Positions 37,950-49,274 of a stretch of 64,000 bases of DNA are shown here, one piece after another (the stretch's first letter is position 1; the number at the start of each line of letters is the position of its first letter). The position numbers and the translations under genes were made by a program. The notes under the pieces were generated by a model, which did no database searches, was not told the DNA's origin, and worked only from the letters and a program-made list of their open reading frames with translations. The stretch is from Xanthomonas rydalmerensis (lineage in GTDB: Bacteria; Pseudomonadota; Gammaproteobacteria; Xanthomonadales; Xanthomonadaceae). Location: NCBI RefSeq assembly GCF_033170385.1, contig NZ_CP126170.1, forward strand, positions 1,078,001 to 1,142,000, given 5' to 3'.

Positions 37950-39654
37950 GTGTCGTCTCCTGGCGCTGGGCAGCGGGATTGCTTTCCAGCATGGTGCTGT
38001 TGGCGGTGTTCGGCGGCACCAGCGGCCACACGTTGGCGCGGGCGTCGATGGCCACGTGCAGCAGCGCCGGGCCCGGCTGCGCCAGCAGTTCCGCCAGCGC
38101 GTCCTCGACCTGGCCGCGCGCGGTGATGCGCTTGGCCGGGATGCCGAACACCTGCGCCAGCGCGGCGAAATCCGGGTTGTCGGACAGGTCGATCTCGCTG
38201 TAGCGCTCGGCGAAGAACAGTTCCTGCCACTGCCTCACCATGCCCAGCGAACTGTTGTCCAGCAGCACGATCTTCACCGGCAGCTTGCAGCGGGCGATGG
38301 TCACCAGCTCCTGCACGTTCATCATGAAGCTGCCGTCGCCGCTGACCAGCACCACCGTGCGGTCCGGGCAGGCGAACTGCGCGCCCATCGCCGCCGGCAG
38401 GCCGAAGCCCATGGTGCCCAGCGCGCCGCTGGTCAGGTGGTTGCGCGGGTGGTTGAAGCGGCAGTGCTGGGCGACCCACATCTGGTGCTGGCCGACGTCG
38501 CAGGCGATCACCGTGTCGGCCGGGGCCAGTTCGCTCAGCCGCTTCAGCAGGCCGGGTGCGTAGATGTCCTGCCCGGGCGCGTCGTAGCGCGCGCCGAACT
38601 TCTCGCGATGGCCGACGCAGCGCGCGTGCCAGGCCTCGCAGGTGCTGGTCGCCGCGGCCAGCGCGCGCAGCGCCTGCGCCACGTCGCCGGGCACGGCGAT
38701 GTCGGCCTGGCGCAGCTTGGAGATCTCGCAGGCGTCGGCGTCCAGGTGGATGACCCGCGCGAACGGTGCGAACTCGGCCAGCTTGCCGGTGGCGCGGTCG
38801 TCGAAGCGGGCGCCGACCACGATCAGCAGGTCCGACTCCTGCACCGCCATGTTGGCGGCGCGGGTGCCGTGCATGCCGAGCATGCCCAGGTAATGCGGAT
38901 GTGCATGCGGCAGTGCGCCCAGGCCGCGCAGGGTCAGCACGGTGGGGATGCGGGTGGCCTCGACGAAGTGGCGGAACGCGTCCACCGCATCGCCCAGGGC
39001 GATGCCGCCGCCGCCGTAGATCACCGGCTTCTCGGCGCCGGCGATCGCCGCCAGCGCCTCGGCCAGCACCGCGTCCTGCGGCGCCGGCGGGGTCGGCACC
39101 GCGGCCGGCACGTGCGCGGGCAGATGCGAGGCATCGGCCAGCTGCACGTCCTTGGGCAGGTCGATCAGCACCGGGCCCGGACGGCCTTCGCGGGCGATGC
39201 GGAACGCGTCGCGCAGCACCTGCGGCAGGTCGTCCACGTGCCGCACCAGGAAGCTGTGCTTGACGATCGGCAGGGTCAGCCCGAACACGTCCAGTTCCTG
39301 GAACGCGTCGGTGCCCAACAGCGGCGTGGCGACCTGCCCGGTCAGGCAGATCATCGGCACCGAGTCGAGCATCGCATCGGCGATGCCGGTGACCAGGTTG
39401 GACGCGCCCGGGCCGGACGTGGCGACGCACACTCCGACCCGTCCGCTGGCGCGGGCGTAGCCGTTGGCGGCCAGCGCCGCGCCCTGCTCGTGGCGGACCA
39501 GGATGTGCTTGAGCTGGCTGTCTACCAGCGCGTCGTAGAACGGCATGATGGTGCCGCCCGGATAGCCGAACAGCGTGTCCACGCCTTCGGCTTCCAGGGC
39601 CTGCGTCAGCCAGCGCGCGCCGTTGCGGGGCGTGCCGTGAGCGGAGGTGTTCAT
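37933..39654 (-). CDS. ilvG: Acetolactate synthase large subunit
   Basis: A 573-residue thiamine-diphosphate enzyme that makes acetolactate and acetohydroxybutyrate for valine, leucine and isoleucine. The N-terminal TPP domain shows FGYPGGTIMPFYDAL and the catalytic Glu in VRHEQGAALAANGYA. The middle domain follows, and the C-terminal TPP-binding domain has VLVSGDGSFMMNVQELVT. Because its partner is IlvM-sized, I name it ilvG. It is preceded by ilvC with a 43-bp gap and lies under control of the leader attenuator. Confidence 0.95.
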   Translation of the reverse strand: MNTSAHGTPRNGARWLTQALEAEGVDTLFGYPGGTIMPFYDALVDSQLKHILVRHEQGAALAANGYARASGRVGVCVATSGPGASNLVTGIADAMLDSVPMICLTGQVATPLLGTDAFQELDVFGLTLPIVKHSFLVRHVDDLPQVLRDAFRIAREGRPGPVLIDLPKDVQLADASHLPAHVPAAVPTPPAPQDAVLAEALAAIAGAEKPVIYGGGGIALGDAVDAFRHFVEATRIPTVLTLRGLGALPHAHPHYLGMLGMHGTRAANMAVQESDLLIVVGARFDDRATGKLAEFAPFARVIHLDADACEISKLRQADIAVPGDVAQALRALAAATSTCEAWHARCVGHREKFGARYDAPGQDIYAPGLLKRLSELAPADTVIACDVGQHQMWVAQHCRFNHPRNHLTSGALGTMGFGLPAAMGAQFACPDRTVVLVSGDGSFMMNVQELVTIARCKLPVKIVLLDNSSLGMVRQWQELFFAERYSEIDLSDNPDFAALAQVFGIPAKRITARGQVEDALAELLAQPGPALLHVAIDARANVWPLVPPNTANSTMLESNPAAQRQETTHALPA

Positions 39655-39697
39655 ACGGTGGCGACCTTTCGGTGGAAGCGGGTGGGGGAGCCGCGGA

Positions 39698-40705
39698 TTA
39701 CGCGGCCTTGGTGCCGCCGGCGGCCGGCGCGGCAGCGGCGTCGCCGTTGAGCCACACCATCTTGGCGCGCAGCTGCTTGCCGACCGTTTCGATGGGGTGG
39801 TCCAGGTCGGCCTGCTTGAACTTCTTGTAGTTCGGCAGGCCGGCTTCGTATTCGGCCACCCAGTTCTTGGTGAAGGTGCCGTTCTGGATGTCGGTCAGCA
39901 CGTCGCGCATGCGCTCCTTGGTCGCCGCGTCGATCACCCGCGGGCCGCTGACGTAGTCGCCGTACTGCGCGGTCTCGGAGACGAACTCGAGCATGCGGGT
40001 GATGCCGCCTTCGTAGAACAGGTCGACGATCAGCTTCAGTTCGTGCAGCACTTCGTAGTAGGCGATTTCCGGCTGGTAGCCGGCTTCCACCAGCACTTCG
40101 AAGCCGGCCTGCACCAGCGACGAGGCGCCGCCGCACAGCACGGCCTGCTCGCCGAACAGGTCGGTCTCGGTCTCTTCCTTGAAGGTGGTCTTGATCAGGT
40201 TGGCGCGCGCGCCGCCCAGGCCGGCGGCGTACTCCAGCGCGAACTGCTCGGCCTTGCCGCTCTTGTCCTGGTACACCGCCCAGATGCACGGCACGCCACG
40301 GCCGATCTCGTATTCACGACGCACCAGCGCGCCCGGGCCCTTCGGCGCGACCAGCACCACGTCCAGGTCGGCGCGCGGCTTGATCATGTCGAAGTGCACG
40401 TTCAGGCCGTGCGCGAACAGCAGGCACGCGCCCTGCTTCATGTTCGGCGCCAGTACCTCCTCGTACAGCTTCTTCTGCACCATGTCCGGGGTCAGCACCG
40501 CGACCAGGTCGGCGTCCTTGACCGCCTCGGCTGGACTCTTCACCACGAAGCCGTCGGCCTGCGCCTTGGCTTCGGTCGGGCCACCGGCACGCAGGCCGAC
40601 GGTGACGTCGAAGCCGGACTCGCGCAGGTTCAGCGCGTGCGCGCGGCCCTGGCTGCCGTAACCGACGATGGCGATCTTGGTGGTGGGCTGGGCGGAACTG
40701 GTCAT
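39698..40705 (-). CDS. ilvC: Ketol-acid reductoisomerase (class I)
   Basis: A 335-residue NADPH enzyme that isomerises and reduces acetolactate to the dihydroxy acid. The Rossmann motif [20 protein letters not shown], the metal-binding region ([18 protein letters not shown]) and [12 protein letters not shown] are present. The single knotted domain gives the short class I length. It is the first structural gene after the leader peptide and terminator, so attenuation acts on it directly. A short Ala/Gly-rich tail ends the protein. Confidence 0.97.
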   Translation of the reverse strand: MTSSAQPTTKIAIVGYGSQGRAHALNLRESGFDVTVGLRAGGPTEAKAQADGFVVKSPAEAVKDADLVAVLTPDMVQKKLYEEVLAPNMKQGACLLFAHGLNVHFDMIKPRADLDVVLVAPKGPGALVRREYEIGRGVPCIWAVYQDKSGKAEQFALEYAAGLGGARANLIKTTFKEETETDLFGEQAVLCGGASSLVQAGFEVLVEAGYQPEIAYYEVLHELKLIVDLFYEGGITRMLEFVSETAQYGDYVSGPRVIDAATKERMRDVLTDIQNGTFTKNWVAEYEAGLPNYKKFKQADLDHPIETVGKQLRAKMVWLNGDAAAAPAAGGTKAA

Positions 40706-40763
40706 GGGGCGGATGTCCTTGAACGGTGTTGGAGTGGAGGGGGTTCTTGCATTTGCGGGTCAC

Positions 40764-40800
40764 TGAAACGAAAAACCCCGCGCCGTTGCCGGTGCGGGGT
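40764..40800 (-). terminator. Attenuator terminator of the ilv-leu operon
   Basis: On the minus strand ACCCCGC-ACCG-GCAA-CGGC-GCGGGGT folds into a strong stem with a GNRA-type loop (GCAA) and is followed by TTTTTCGTTT. It lies between the leader peptide and ilvC, where an attenuator belongs. Confidence 0.88.
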
Positions 40801-40826
40801 CTGATCGAATCCTGGCTGCTTGTCGC

Positions 40827-40955
40827 TTACACGCCGGTTCGTCCCGCACTTGTGGGCGAGGTAATAAGCACGAGTACGAGGAGCGACGCGGCAGCGTCCG
40901 CGCGCAACGCGGCGGGCTGGCAGGTCGACTTCGGGCGGGTGTGGCGCTGCAACAT
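40827..40955 (-). CDS. ilvL: ilv-leu operon leader peptide
   Basis: A 42-codon open frame starting at the ATG at 40955 and ending with TAA at 40827. Codons 25-32 (40860-40883) read Leu-Leu-Val-Leu-Val-Leu-Ile-Thr, the control codons expected for ribosome-mediated attenuation by branched-chain aminoacyl-tRNA supply. The intrinsic terminator begins 27 bp downstream. No clear Shine-Dalgarno precedes this ATG; the open frame runs further upstream, so the true start might differ, but the control codons and the stop fix the frame. The peptide itself is unlikely to have any other function. Confidence 0.8.
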   Translation of the reverse strand: MLQRHTRPKSTCQPAALRADAAASLLVLVLITSPTSAGRTGV

Positions 40956-41197
40956 GCAGCGAGATAACCATGGGCTTTGCGCGACTGTCAACTGTGTTGC
41001 GGGCCTGCACCGGCGAATATGCCGAAAGCCGCGCCAGCGCTGCATGGTTACGCATGAAACGGAGGCGGCGCAGGCGGCGAATATCGCCAATTGCGCGGAA
41101 ATCCGGCCTCTGCCGATGACGCGATGTGCACGCGTGCGCGGCGGCATTGGCCGCACTCGGGTACGGTGGGCCTCCCCTGTTCCCCGGAGAGTCGCGC

Positions 41198-42919
41198 ATG
41201 TCCGTTTCGCTTCCTTCCCTGGCGCGCCTGGCGCTCGCGCTGGCGCTGGCGACGTCGGTGCCGGCGCAGGCCGCCGACCGCATCACCGGCCAGCCGTTCG
41301 CGACCCGCTCGGAAGTGATCGCCCCGCACGCCATGGCCGCCACCTCGCAGCCGCTGGCCACGCAGATCGCGCTGGAGACGATGCGCGACGGCGGCTCGGC
41401 GGTGGACGCGGCGATCGCCGCCAACGCCGCGCTGGGACTGATGGAGCCGACCGGCAACGGCGTCGGCGGCGACCTGTTCGCCATCGTCTGGGATCCGAAG
41501 ACGCACAAGCTCTACGGCTACAACGGCTCCGGGCGCTCGCCGAAGGCGCTGACCCTGGCCGAATTCCAGCGCCGCGGACTCAAGGAGATCCCGGCCACCG
41601 GCCCGCTGCCGGTGTCGGTGCCCGGTGCGGTCGATGGCTGGTTCGCGCTGCACGAGCGTTTCGGCCGCAGGACCATGGCGCAGAACCTGGCACCGGCGAT
41701 TCGCTACGCCCGCGACGGCCATCCGGTGGCCGAGACCATCGCCTACTACTGGGACCGCTCGGTGCCGCGGCTGTCGCAGTACCCCGGCTTCAAGGAGCAG
41801 TTCACCATCGACGGCCACGCCCCCCGCAAGGGCGAGCTGTGGAAGAACCCGAACTTGGCCAACACCCTGCAGCAGATCGCCGACGGCGGCCGCGACGCGT
41901 TCTACAAGGGGCCGATCGCGCGCACCATCGATGCCTACTTCAAGGCCAACGGCGGCTTCCTGCGCTACGAGGACCTGGCCAGCCACCACGGCGAATGGGT
42001 CGAGCCGGTGTCCACCAACTACCGCGGCTACGACGTGTGGGAACTGCCGCCCAACAGTCAGGGCATCGCCGCGCTGCAGATGCTCAACATCCTGGAAGGC
42101 TACGATTTTTCCAAGATTCCGTTCGGCTCGGCCGAGCACGTGCACCTGTTCACCGAGGCCAAGAAGCTGGCCTTCGCCGACCGCGCGCGGTTCTATGCCG
42201 ACCCGGCGTTCCAGCCGGCGCCGCTGGCGCGGCTGATCTCCAAGGACTACGCCGCACAGCGGCGCGCGCTGATCTCGATGGACCGCGCGCTCAAGGAAGT
42301 GCAGCCGGGCACGCCGAAGCAACTGGAGGAGGGCGACACCATCTACCTGACCGTGGCCGATGCCGACGGCATGATGGTGTCGCTGATCCAGTCCAACTAC
42401 CGCGGCATGGGCAGCGGCATGGCGCCGCCGGGGCTGGGCTTCATCCTGCAGGACCGCGGCGAGATGTTCGTGCTGCAGAAGGACCACCCCAATGGCTACG
42501 CACCGGGCAAGCGGCCGTTCCAGACCATCATTCCCGCGTTCGTGACCAAGGACGGCAAGCCGTGGCTGAGCTTCGGGGTGATGGGCGGGGCGATGCAGCC
42601 GCAGGGCCATGTGCAGATCCTGATGAATCTGATCGATTTCCACATGAACCTGCAGGAGGCCGGCGACGCGCCGCGGATCCAGCACGACGGCTCCACCGAG
42701 CCGACCGGGCAGGCCACGGCGATGCGCGACGGCGGCGAGCTGAACCTGGAAACCGGCTTTGCCTACGACACCATCCGCGAACTGATGCGCAAGGGCCACC
42801 GGGTGATCTTCGCCGACGGCCCCTACGGCGGTTACCAGGCGATCGCGCGCGACCCGGACAGCGGCGTGTACTACGGCGCCTCGGAAAGCCGCAAGGACGG
42901 GCAGGCCGCCGGCTACTGA
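41198..42919 (+). CDS. ggt: Gamma-glutamyltransferase
   Basis: A 573-residue periplasmic Ntn-hydrolase that cleaves or transfers the gamma-glutamyl group of glutathione and related peptides. The signal peptide is residues 1-26 (ALALALATSVPAQAA). The conserved N-terminal motif VDAAIAANAALGLMEPTGNG is present. Thr381 in EEGDTIYLTVADADG is the expected self-cleavage site and nucleophile of the small subunit; the usual TTHxSVVD sequence is altered to DTIYLTVADADG, but the position fits. GGAGA lies 7 nt upstream of the ATG. It is divergent from the ilv leader region. Confidence 0.92.
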   Translation: MSVSLPSLARLALALALATSVPAQAADRITGQPFATRSEVIAPHAMAATSQPLATQIALETMRDGGSAVDAAIAANAALGLMEPTGNGVGGDLFAIVWDPKTHKLYGYNGSGRSPKALTLAEFQRRGLKEIPATGPLPVSVPGAVDGWFALHERFGRRTMAQNLAPAIRYARDGHPVAETIAYYWDRSVPRLSQYPGFKEQFTIDGHAPRKGELWKNPNLANTLQQIADGGRDAFYKGPIARTIDAYFKANGGFLRYEDLASHHGEWVEPVSTNYRGYDVWELPPNSQGIAALQMLNILEGYDFSKIPFGSAEHVHLFTEAKKLAFADRARFYADPAFQPAPLARLISKDYAAQRRALISMDRALKEVQPGTPKQLEEGDTIYLTVADADGMMVSLIQSNYRGMGSGMAPPGLGFILQDRGEMFVLQKDHPNGYAPGKRPFQTIIPAFVTKDGKPWLSFGVMGGAMQPQGHVQILMNLIDFHMNLQEAGDAPRIQHDGSTEPTGQATAMRDGGELNLETGFAYDTIRELMRKGHRVIFADGPYGGYQAIARDPDSGVYYGASESRKDGQAAGY

Positions 42920-42977
42920 GGCCGGCTGGCCCGCCGCCGCAGGCGGCGCACTGCTGCGGCCGCCCGTGGTGGCTGGA

Positions 42978-44555
42978 TCAGCGCGGCTTCGGCGCGTTCC
43001 CCGCCTCATCGCCGGTGGCGTCCTGCGCCGCCTGTTCGCGCGCGATCCAGGCCTCGATCATGTGCCGCGCGCGTTGCGCCTGGCGGCGTTGGCGGTTGGA
43101 CTCGGCATCGAGCACGCGGTACAGCGACACGATCACCAACACCATCAGCAGCGCGAACGGCAGCGCGGCGATGGTGATCACGCCCTGCAGCGCGTCCAGG
43201 CCACCGGCCAGCAACAGCACCGCCGCGATCAGTGCCACCGCCACGCCCCACACCAGCTTGCGTGACAGCGGCGGGTCGCCGGCTTCGTCGGTGGACATGC
43301 TGGCCAGCACCAGCACCGCCGAATCGGCGGAGCTGACGAAGAAGATCATCAGCAACAGCAGCGCCACGCTCGACAGCAGCAGCGATCCGGGCAGGCTGTC
43401 GAACAGGGTGAACAGCACCGTTTCGTAGCCGTTGTGCAGTGCCTGCAGCATGTCGACGTGGCCGAACAGCTGCGACCACAGCGCGGTGCCGCCGAATACC
43501 GAGAACCACAGGAAACCAAGCAGGGTCGGCGCCAGCACCACGCCGACCACGAATTCGCGCACGCTGCGACCGCGCGAGACGCGGGCGATGAACGCGCCGA
43601 CGAACGGCGCCCAGGCGATCCACCATGCCCAGTAGAAGATGGTCCAGTCGGCGACCCAACGGTCGCCGGAGAACGGCGACATGCGCAGGCTCATCGTCAC
43701 CAGCTGGTTGAGGTAGGTGCCCAGCGTGGTGGTGAAGGTATCGAAGATGAAGCCGGTGGGGCCGAGCACCAGCACCGTCGCCAGCAACAGCGCCGCCAGC
43801 GCCAGGTTGATGTTGGACAGCCACTTGATGCCGCGTTCCACGCCGGTGCTGGTGGAGATCATGTACAGCACGAAGGCCACGCAGATCACCGTCATCTGCA
43901 ATGGCAGTCCCGCGTGCACGCCGAACACGCGCTGTATGCCGGCGGCGATCTGGATGGTGCCGAAACCCAGCGTCGTCGCCACGCCGACCGCAGTGGCGAC
44001 CACTGCGGCGATGTTCACGCTCTGCCCGATCCAGCCGCGATGATGGCGGCCGATGACCGGCTGCAGGATGTCGCTGATCAGGCCGCGACCATTGCGGTTG
44101 TACTGGAACCAGGCCATCGCCAGGCCGATCAGCGCATACACCGCCCACGGGTGCAGGCCCCAGTGGAAGAAGGCGTAGCGCATCGAGGCGCGGGCCGCCT
44201 GCATGCTTTCCGGCGCCAGCCCTTCCGGCGGCTTGAGGAAGTGCGAGATCGGCTCGGCCGCGCCCCAGAACACCAGGCCGATGCCCATGCCCGCGGCGAA
44301 CAGCATCGACAGCCAACTGGCGCGGGAGAAGTCCGGTTCGGCGTCTTCGCCACCGATGCGCAGGTTGCCGAAGCGGCCGAACGCCAGGTACAGCAGGAAG
44401 GTCAGGGTGAGGAACACGATCAGCAGGTACAGCCAGCCGGCGCTGCGGATCACGTCCGTCAGCGCCGTCTGCACCACCGCATTGAAGGGGCCGGGGGCGA
44501 CGCCGGCGATCAGGACCAGCAGCGCCACCAGGGCGATGGAAATGCGGAACACCAT
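42978..44555 (-). CDS. BCCT-family betaine/choline/carnitine transporter
   Basis: A 525-residue inner-membrane transporter with twelve predicted helices. The family signature is clear: the glycine-rich AAGMGIGLVFWGAAEP helix and the Trp-rich binding segment DWTIFYWAWWIAWAPFVGAF (aromatic cage for trimethylammonium compounds). These proteins take up glycine betaine, choline or carnitine with sodium or protons, often for osmoprotection. The C-terminal 45 residues are charged, with Arg and Gln clusters, resembling osmosensing tails. It is convergent with ggt, and the exact substrate cannot be read. Confidence 0.92.
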   Translation of the reverse strand: MVFRISIALVALLVLIAGVAPGPFNAVVQTALTDVIRSAGWLYLLIVFLTLTFLLYLAFGRFGNLRIGGEDAEPDFSRASWLSMLFAAGMGIGLVFWGAAEPISHFLKPPEGLAPESMQAARASMRYAFFHWGLHPWAVYALIGLAMAWFQYNRNGRGLISDILQPVIGRHHRGWIGQSVNIAAVVATAVGVATTLGFGTIQIAAGIQRVFGVHAGLPLQMTVICVAFVLYMISTSTGVERGIKWLSNINLALAALLLATVLVLGPTGFIFDTFTTTLGTYLNQLVTMSLRMSPFSGDRWVADWTIFYWAWWIAWAPFVGAFIARVSRGRSVREFVVGVVLAPTLLGFLWFSVFGGTALWSQLFGHVDMLQALHNGYETVLFTLFDSLPGSLLLSSVALLLLMIFFVSSADSAVLVLASMSTDEAGDPPLSRKLVWGVAVALIAAVLLLAGGLDALQGVITIAALPFALLMVLVIVSLYRVLDAESNRQRRQAQRARHMIEAWIAREQAAQDATGDEAGNAPKPR

Positions 44556-44914
44556 GGGGGGAGCGTCTCCAGTCGTGGATCAGAGGGGGCACCGGCTGTC
44601 GCGGTACGCATCCAGGGCAAGCGGGCAGGGAGGACGGCGCATCAGGCCGGCACCGGGCGTGCTGCGAATGTGGCCCGCGGCGTGGGTGCCAGCTCAACGC
44701 GAGGTGGCATCACGCCGGCCCCCAGACGCCCGATGTGGGGTCGGGTTGCGCCTTGCAATGGTCTGCATCTTCGCGAAGGCGGCGTCACGGCCGCGTCGTG
44801 ATCGTGTCTGCCAGACACCCCGCCGGGATGGATGGCGATTCCGGTTGCGTTGGCCGCAACTGCGAGTGCAGGGTGGGAGCCGATACCATGGGTGCAGCAC
44901 CGAGGGAGACGACG
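44556..44914. other. Divergent intergenic region
   Basis: About 360 bp between the BCCT gene and the chemoreceptor-like gene. It must carry both promoters. I found no repeat, palindrome or small gene in it that I would defend. Confidence 0.4.
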
Positions 44915-46771
44915 ATGGCCTTGTTCTCACGCAGTCCGGAAGCCGATGCCGCGCCCGCTGCCGGCTTGCCCGATGCCCCGATCGCCTTGTTGCGGCTGGA
45001 GCAGGATGGCCGCGTCAGCGCCGCCAACCGCGCCGCCCTGGATTTGCTGGGGGTGACGGCGCAGAGCCTGCTCGGCGCCGCCAGCGAGGCGGTCTGGGGT
45101 CTGCCGCTGACCGCCCTGGTCGACGCCGAGGGCAGTTGGCAGGCGCCCGGTGCCGATCCCTCGCGCCGCGTGCGCTACCAGCGCGACCGCGATCGCGGCG
45201 GCCAGGGCTGGCTGCTGTCGCTGCCGCATCCGGAAACCGCGGCGCTGCTGCGCGATGTGGCGCTGCTGAGTGCCGGCCAGGCGCAGGGCGCCATCAGTCC
45301 AGCGCTGCAGGCGCTGGCGCAACGGGTCCACGAGGGCACGGCCGCGCAGGCGCTGTTGGATCGGGTCGGCGAGCGGCTGACCGGCTGCGATCTGGATCTG
45401 GGATTGCATACGCCGCTGTCGGTGGAGGACACCGAAGCGATGCCGGGGCGACGCCTGTCGGCTGGGTTCGGCAACCTGGCTGAGGCGATCCGCCAGGCGG
45501 TAGCGCTGTCGCTGCAGATCGCCGCCGACGTGCCGCACGTGGTCGCCGAGAACGATGAACTGGCGCGGCAGTCGCAGACCCAGCTGGAAGCGCTGCAGAC
45601 GGTGCTCGCCACCACCCGGCAACTGTTGCAGGGCCTGCACGAGATGGATCGCGACCTGCGCGCGGTGATCGCGGTGGCGGCCAGCGCCGACGACAGCGCC
45701 CGCCAGGGCGTGGAGGCGGCGCGCACGCTCGGCCAGGCGATGCAGGAGGTGGCGCGACGTTCGGCGCGCGCCAACCAGGTCATCGAGGTGATCGATGCGG
45801 TCGCGTTCCAGACCAATATCCTCTCGATCAACGCCAGCATCGAGGCGGTACACGCCGGCCCGGCCGGGCGCGGCTTCGCGGTGGTCGCCACCGAAATCCG
45901 GCAGCTGGCCGAACGCGCCGCCACCGCGGCGCGCGACGTGCGCGGTATCATCGGCGAGACCGGTGCGGCCCTGCAGGACAGCGCGGCCTCGGCGCAGCGC
46001 ACCGAACAGGTATTGGGCGGCATCGGCGAACTGCTCGGCCGCGCCAGCGCGGCGATGGACGCGGTGGCTGGCCGCATCGCCACCCAGAGCGGGGAGATCG
46101 GCGGCATCGACCGCGCCGTCGAGCACGTGGTCGGGCTCAGCCGCAGTAATCTTGAGCACGCCGCGCGCGTGGTGCAACGCAGCGCCGACCTGGCGGCCGG
46201 CAGCGACACCCTGCACGACTGCGTGAACCTGTTCCGCTTGCCCGCCGATCCGATGCGGCAGCCGCGGCATGCGCGGGTGCGCGATCTGGCCAAGGCAGCC
46301 GCGACCAGCATCGGCCTGGCGTTCGAGGCCGCGCTCGCGCGCGGGCGCATTGCCGAGGACGCGCTGTTCGCCACCGACTACGTCCCGATCCCGGGCATCG
46401 ACCCGCCCAAGTACCGCACCGCCTTCGACGCGTTGTGCGACGAGCTGTTGCCGCCGCTGCAGGAGCCGCTGCTGGCCGCGCATCCGTGGATCGTGTTCGC
46501 GATCTGCGCGAACGTCGACGGCTACGTGCCGACCCACAACCTGCGCTTCAGCCAGCCGCTGAGCGGCGACCGCGCACGCGATCTGGTCGGCAACCGCACC
46601 AAGCGTATCTTCAGCGACCGGGTCGGCCGCAATGTCGGCCGTCACACCGAACCGTACCTGCTGCAGGTGTACCGACGCGATACCGGGCAGATCCTGTTCG
46701 ACCTGTCGGTGCCCGTGCAGGTGCGCGGACGCCACTGGGGCGGCTTGCGCGTGGCCTACGTGCTCGAGTGA
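44915..46771 (+). CDS. Soluble methyl-accepting chemotaxis-like protein
   Basis: A 618-residue protein with no membrane segment, so it should be cytoplasmic. The N-terminal 100 residues resemble a PAS fold (IALLRLEQDGRVSAANRAAL). The signalling hairpin tip is at about residues 288-325 (VIDAVAFQTNILSINASIEA, then GRGFAVVATEIRQLAERAA), close to the MCP consensus. The C-terminal 135 residues form a second putative sensor (DYVPIPGIDPPKYR, RTKRIFSDRVGRNVG, HWGGLRVAY), placed after the signalling domain. I chose the ATG at 44915 because of the GGGAG upstream. It probably feeds into a chemotaxis-type kinase. The ligand is unknown. Confidence 0.86.
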   Translation: MALFSRSPEADAAPAAGLPDAPIALLRLEQDGRVSAANRAALDLLGVTAQSLLGAASEAVWGLPLTALVDAEGSWQAPGADPSRRVRYQRDRDRGGQGWLLSLPHPETAALLRDVALLSAGQAQGAISPALQALAQRVHEGTAAQALLDRVGERLTGCDLDLGLHTPLSVEDTEAMPGRRLSAGFGNLAEAIRQAVALSLQIAADVPHVVAENDELARQSQTQLEALQTVLATTRQLLQGLHEMDRDLRAVIAVAASADDSARQGVEAARTLGQAMQEVARRSARANQVIEVIDAVAFQTNILSINASIEAVHAGPAGRGFAVVATEIRQLAERAATAARDVRGIIGETGAALQDSAASAQRTEQVLGGIGELLGRASAAMDAVAGRIATQSGEIGGIDRAVEHVVGLSRSNLEHAARVVQRSADLAAGSDTLHDCVNLFRLPADPMRQPRHARVRDLAKAAATSIGLAFEAALARGRIAEDALFATDYVPIPGIDPPKYRTAFDALCDELLPPLQEPLLAAHPWIVFAICANVDGYVPTHNLRFSQPLSGDRARDLVGNRTKRIFSDRVGRNVGRHTEPYLLQVYRRDTGQILFDLSVPVQVRGRHWGGLRVAYVLE

Positions 46772-46991
46772 GCGAGCGCGGCACGCGGGCAAAAAAATGC
46801 CGTCGACAGTGCCGACGGCGATGAGGGAGAGAGCTCTGATTCTTGTGCGTCCAGGCTAGGCCGGTCACGTGGTCGCGGTGTGTCGCCGGCGGCGCGGCGT
46901 GTGGCGGCGTCGCCACATGCGCACGGCGGCTGTGCCGGCGTTCAGCCGCGTCGGTTGGCGGCCAGCGGCGGAAACGGGTCTAATAGCCGCA

Positions 46992-49076
<2,085 letters not shown>

Positions 49077-49082
49077 GCGGAT

Positions 49083-49111
49083 GGCGGTCGGCGCGCAGGG
49101 CGCCGACCGCC
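49083..49111 (+). terminator. Hairpin downstream of thiC
   Basis: Perfect 11-bp stem (GGCGGTCGGCG / CGCCGACCGCC) with a 7-nt loop. No T-run follows, so it is at most a weak or Rho-assisted terminator. Confidence 0.45.
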
Positions 49112-49274
49112 ACTGCCGACGTGGAGTTAGCAGCGCGCGCGCTTGTGCGGTGCGATGCGGCACCTGCCGCCAAGGCGAACGCGACGCAGGTGCTGCCGGC
49201 GTGCGAGGCCATCACGACGGCGCCATGCGCACGCACGTCTATGATGCGCGTTGGGTCGCCACAGGGAATGTCTC

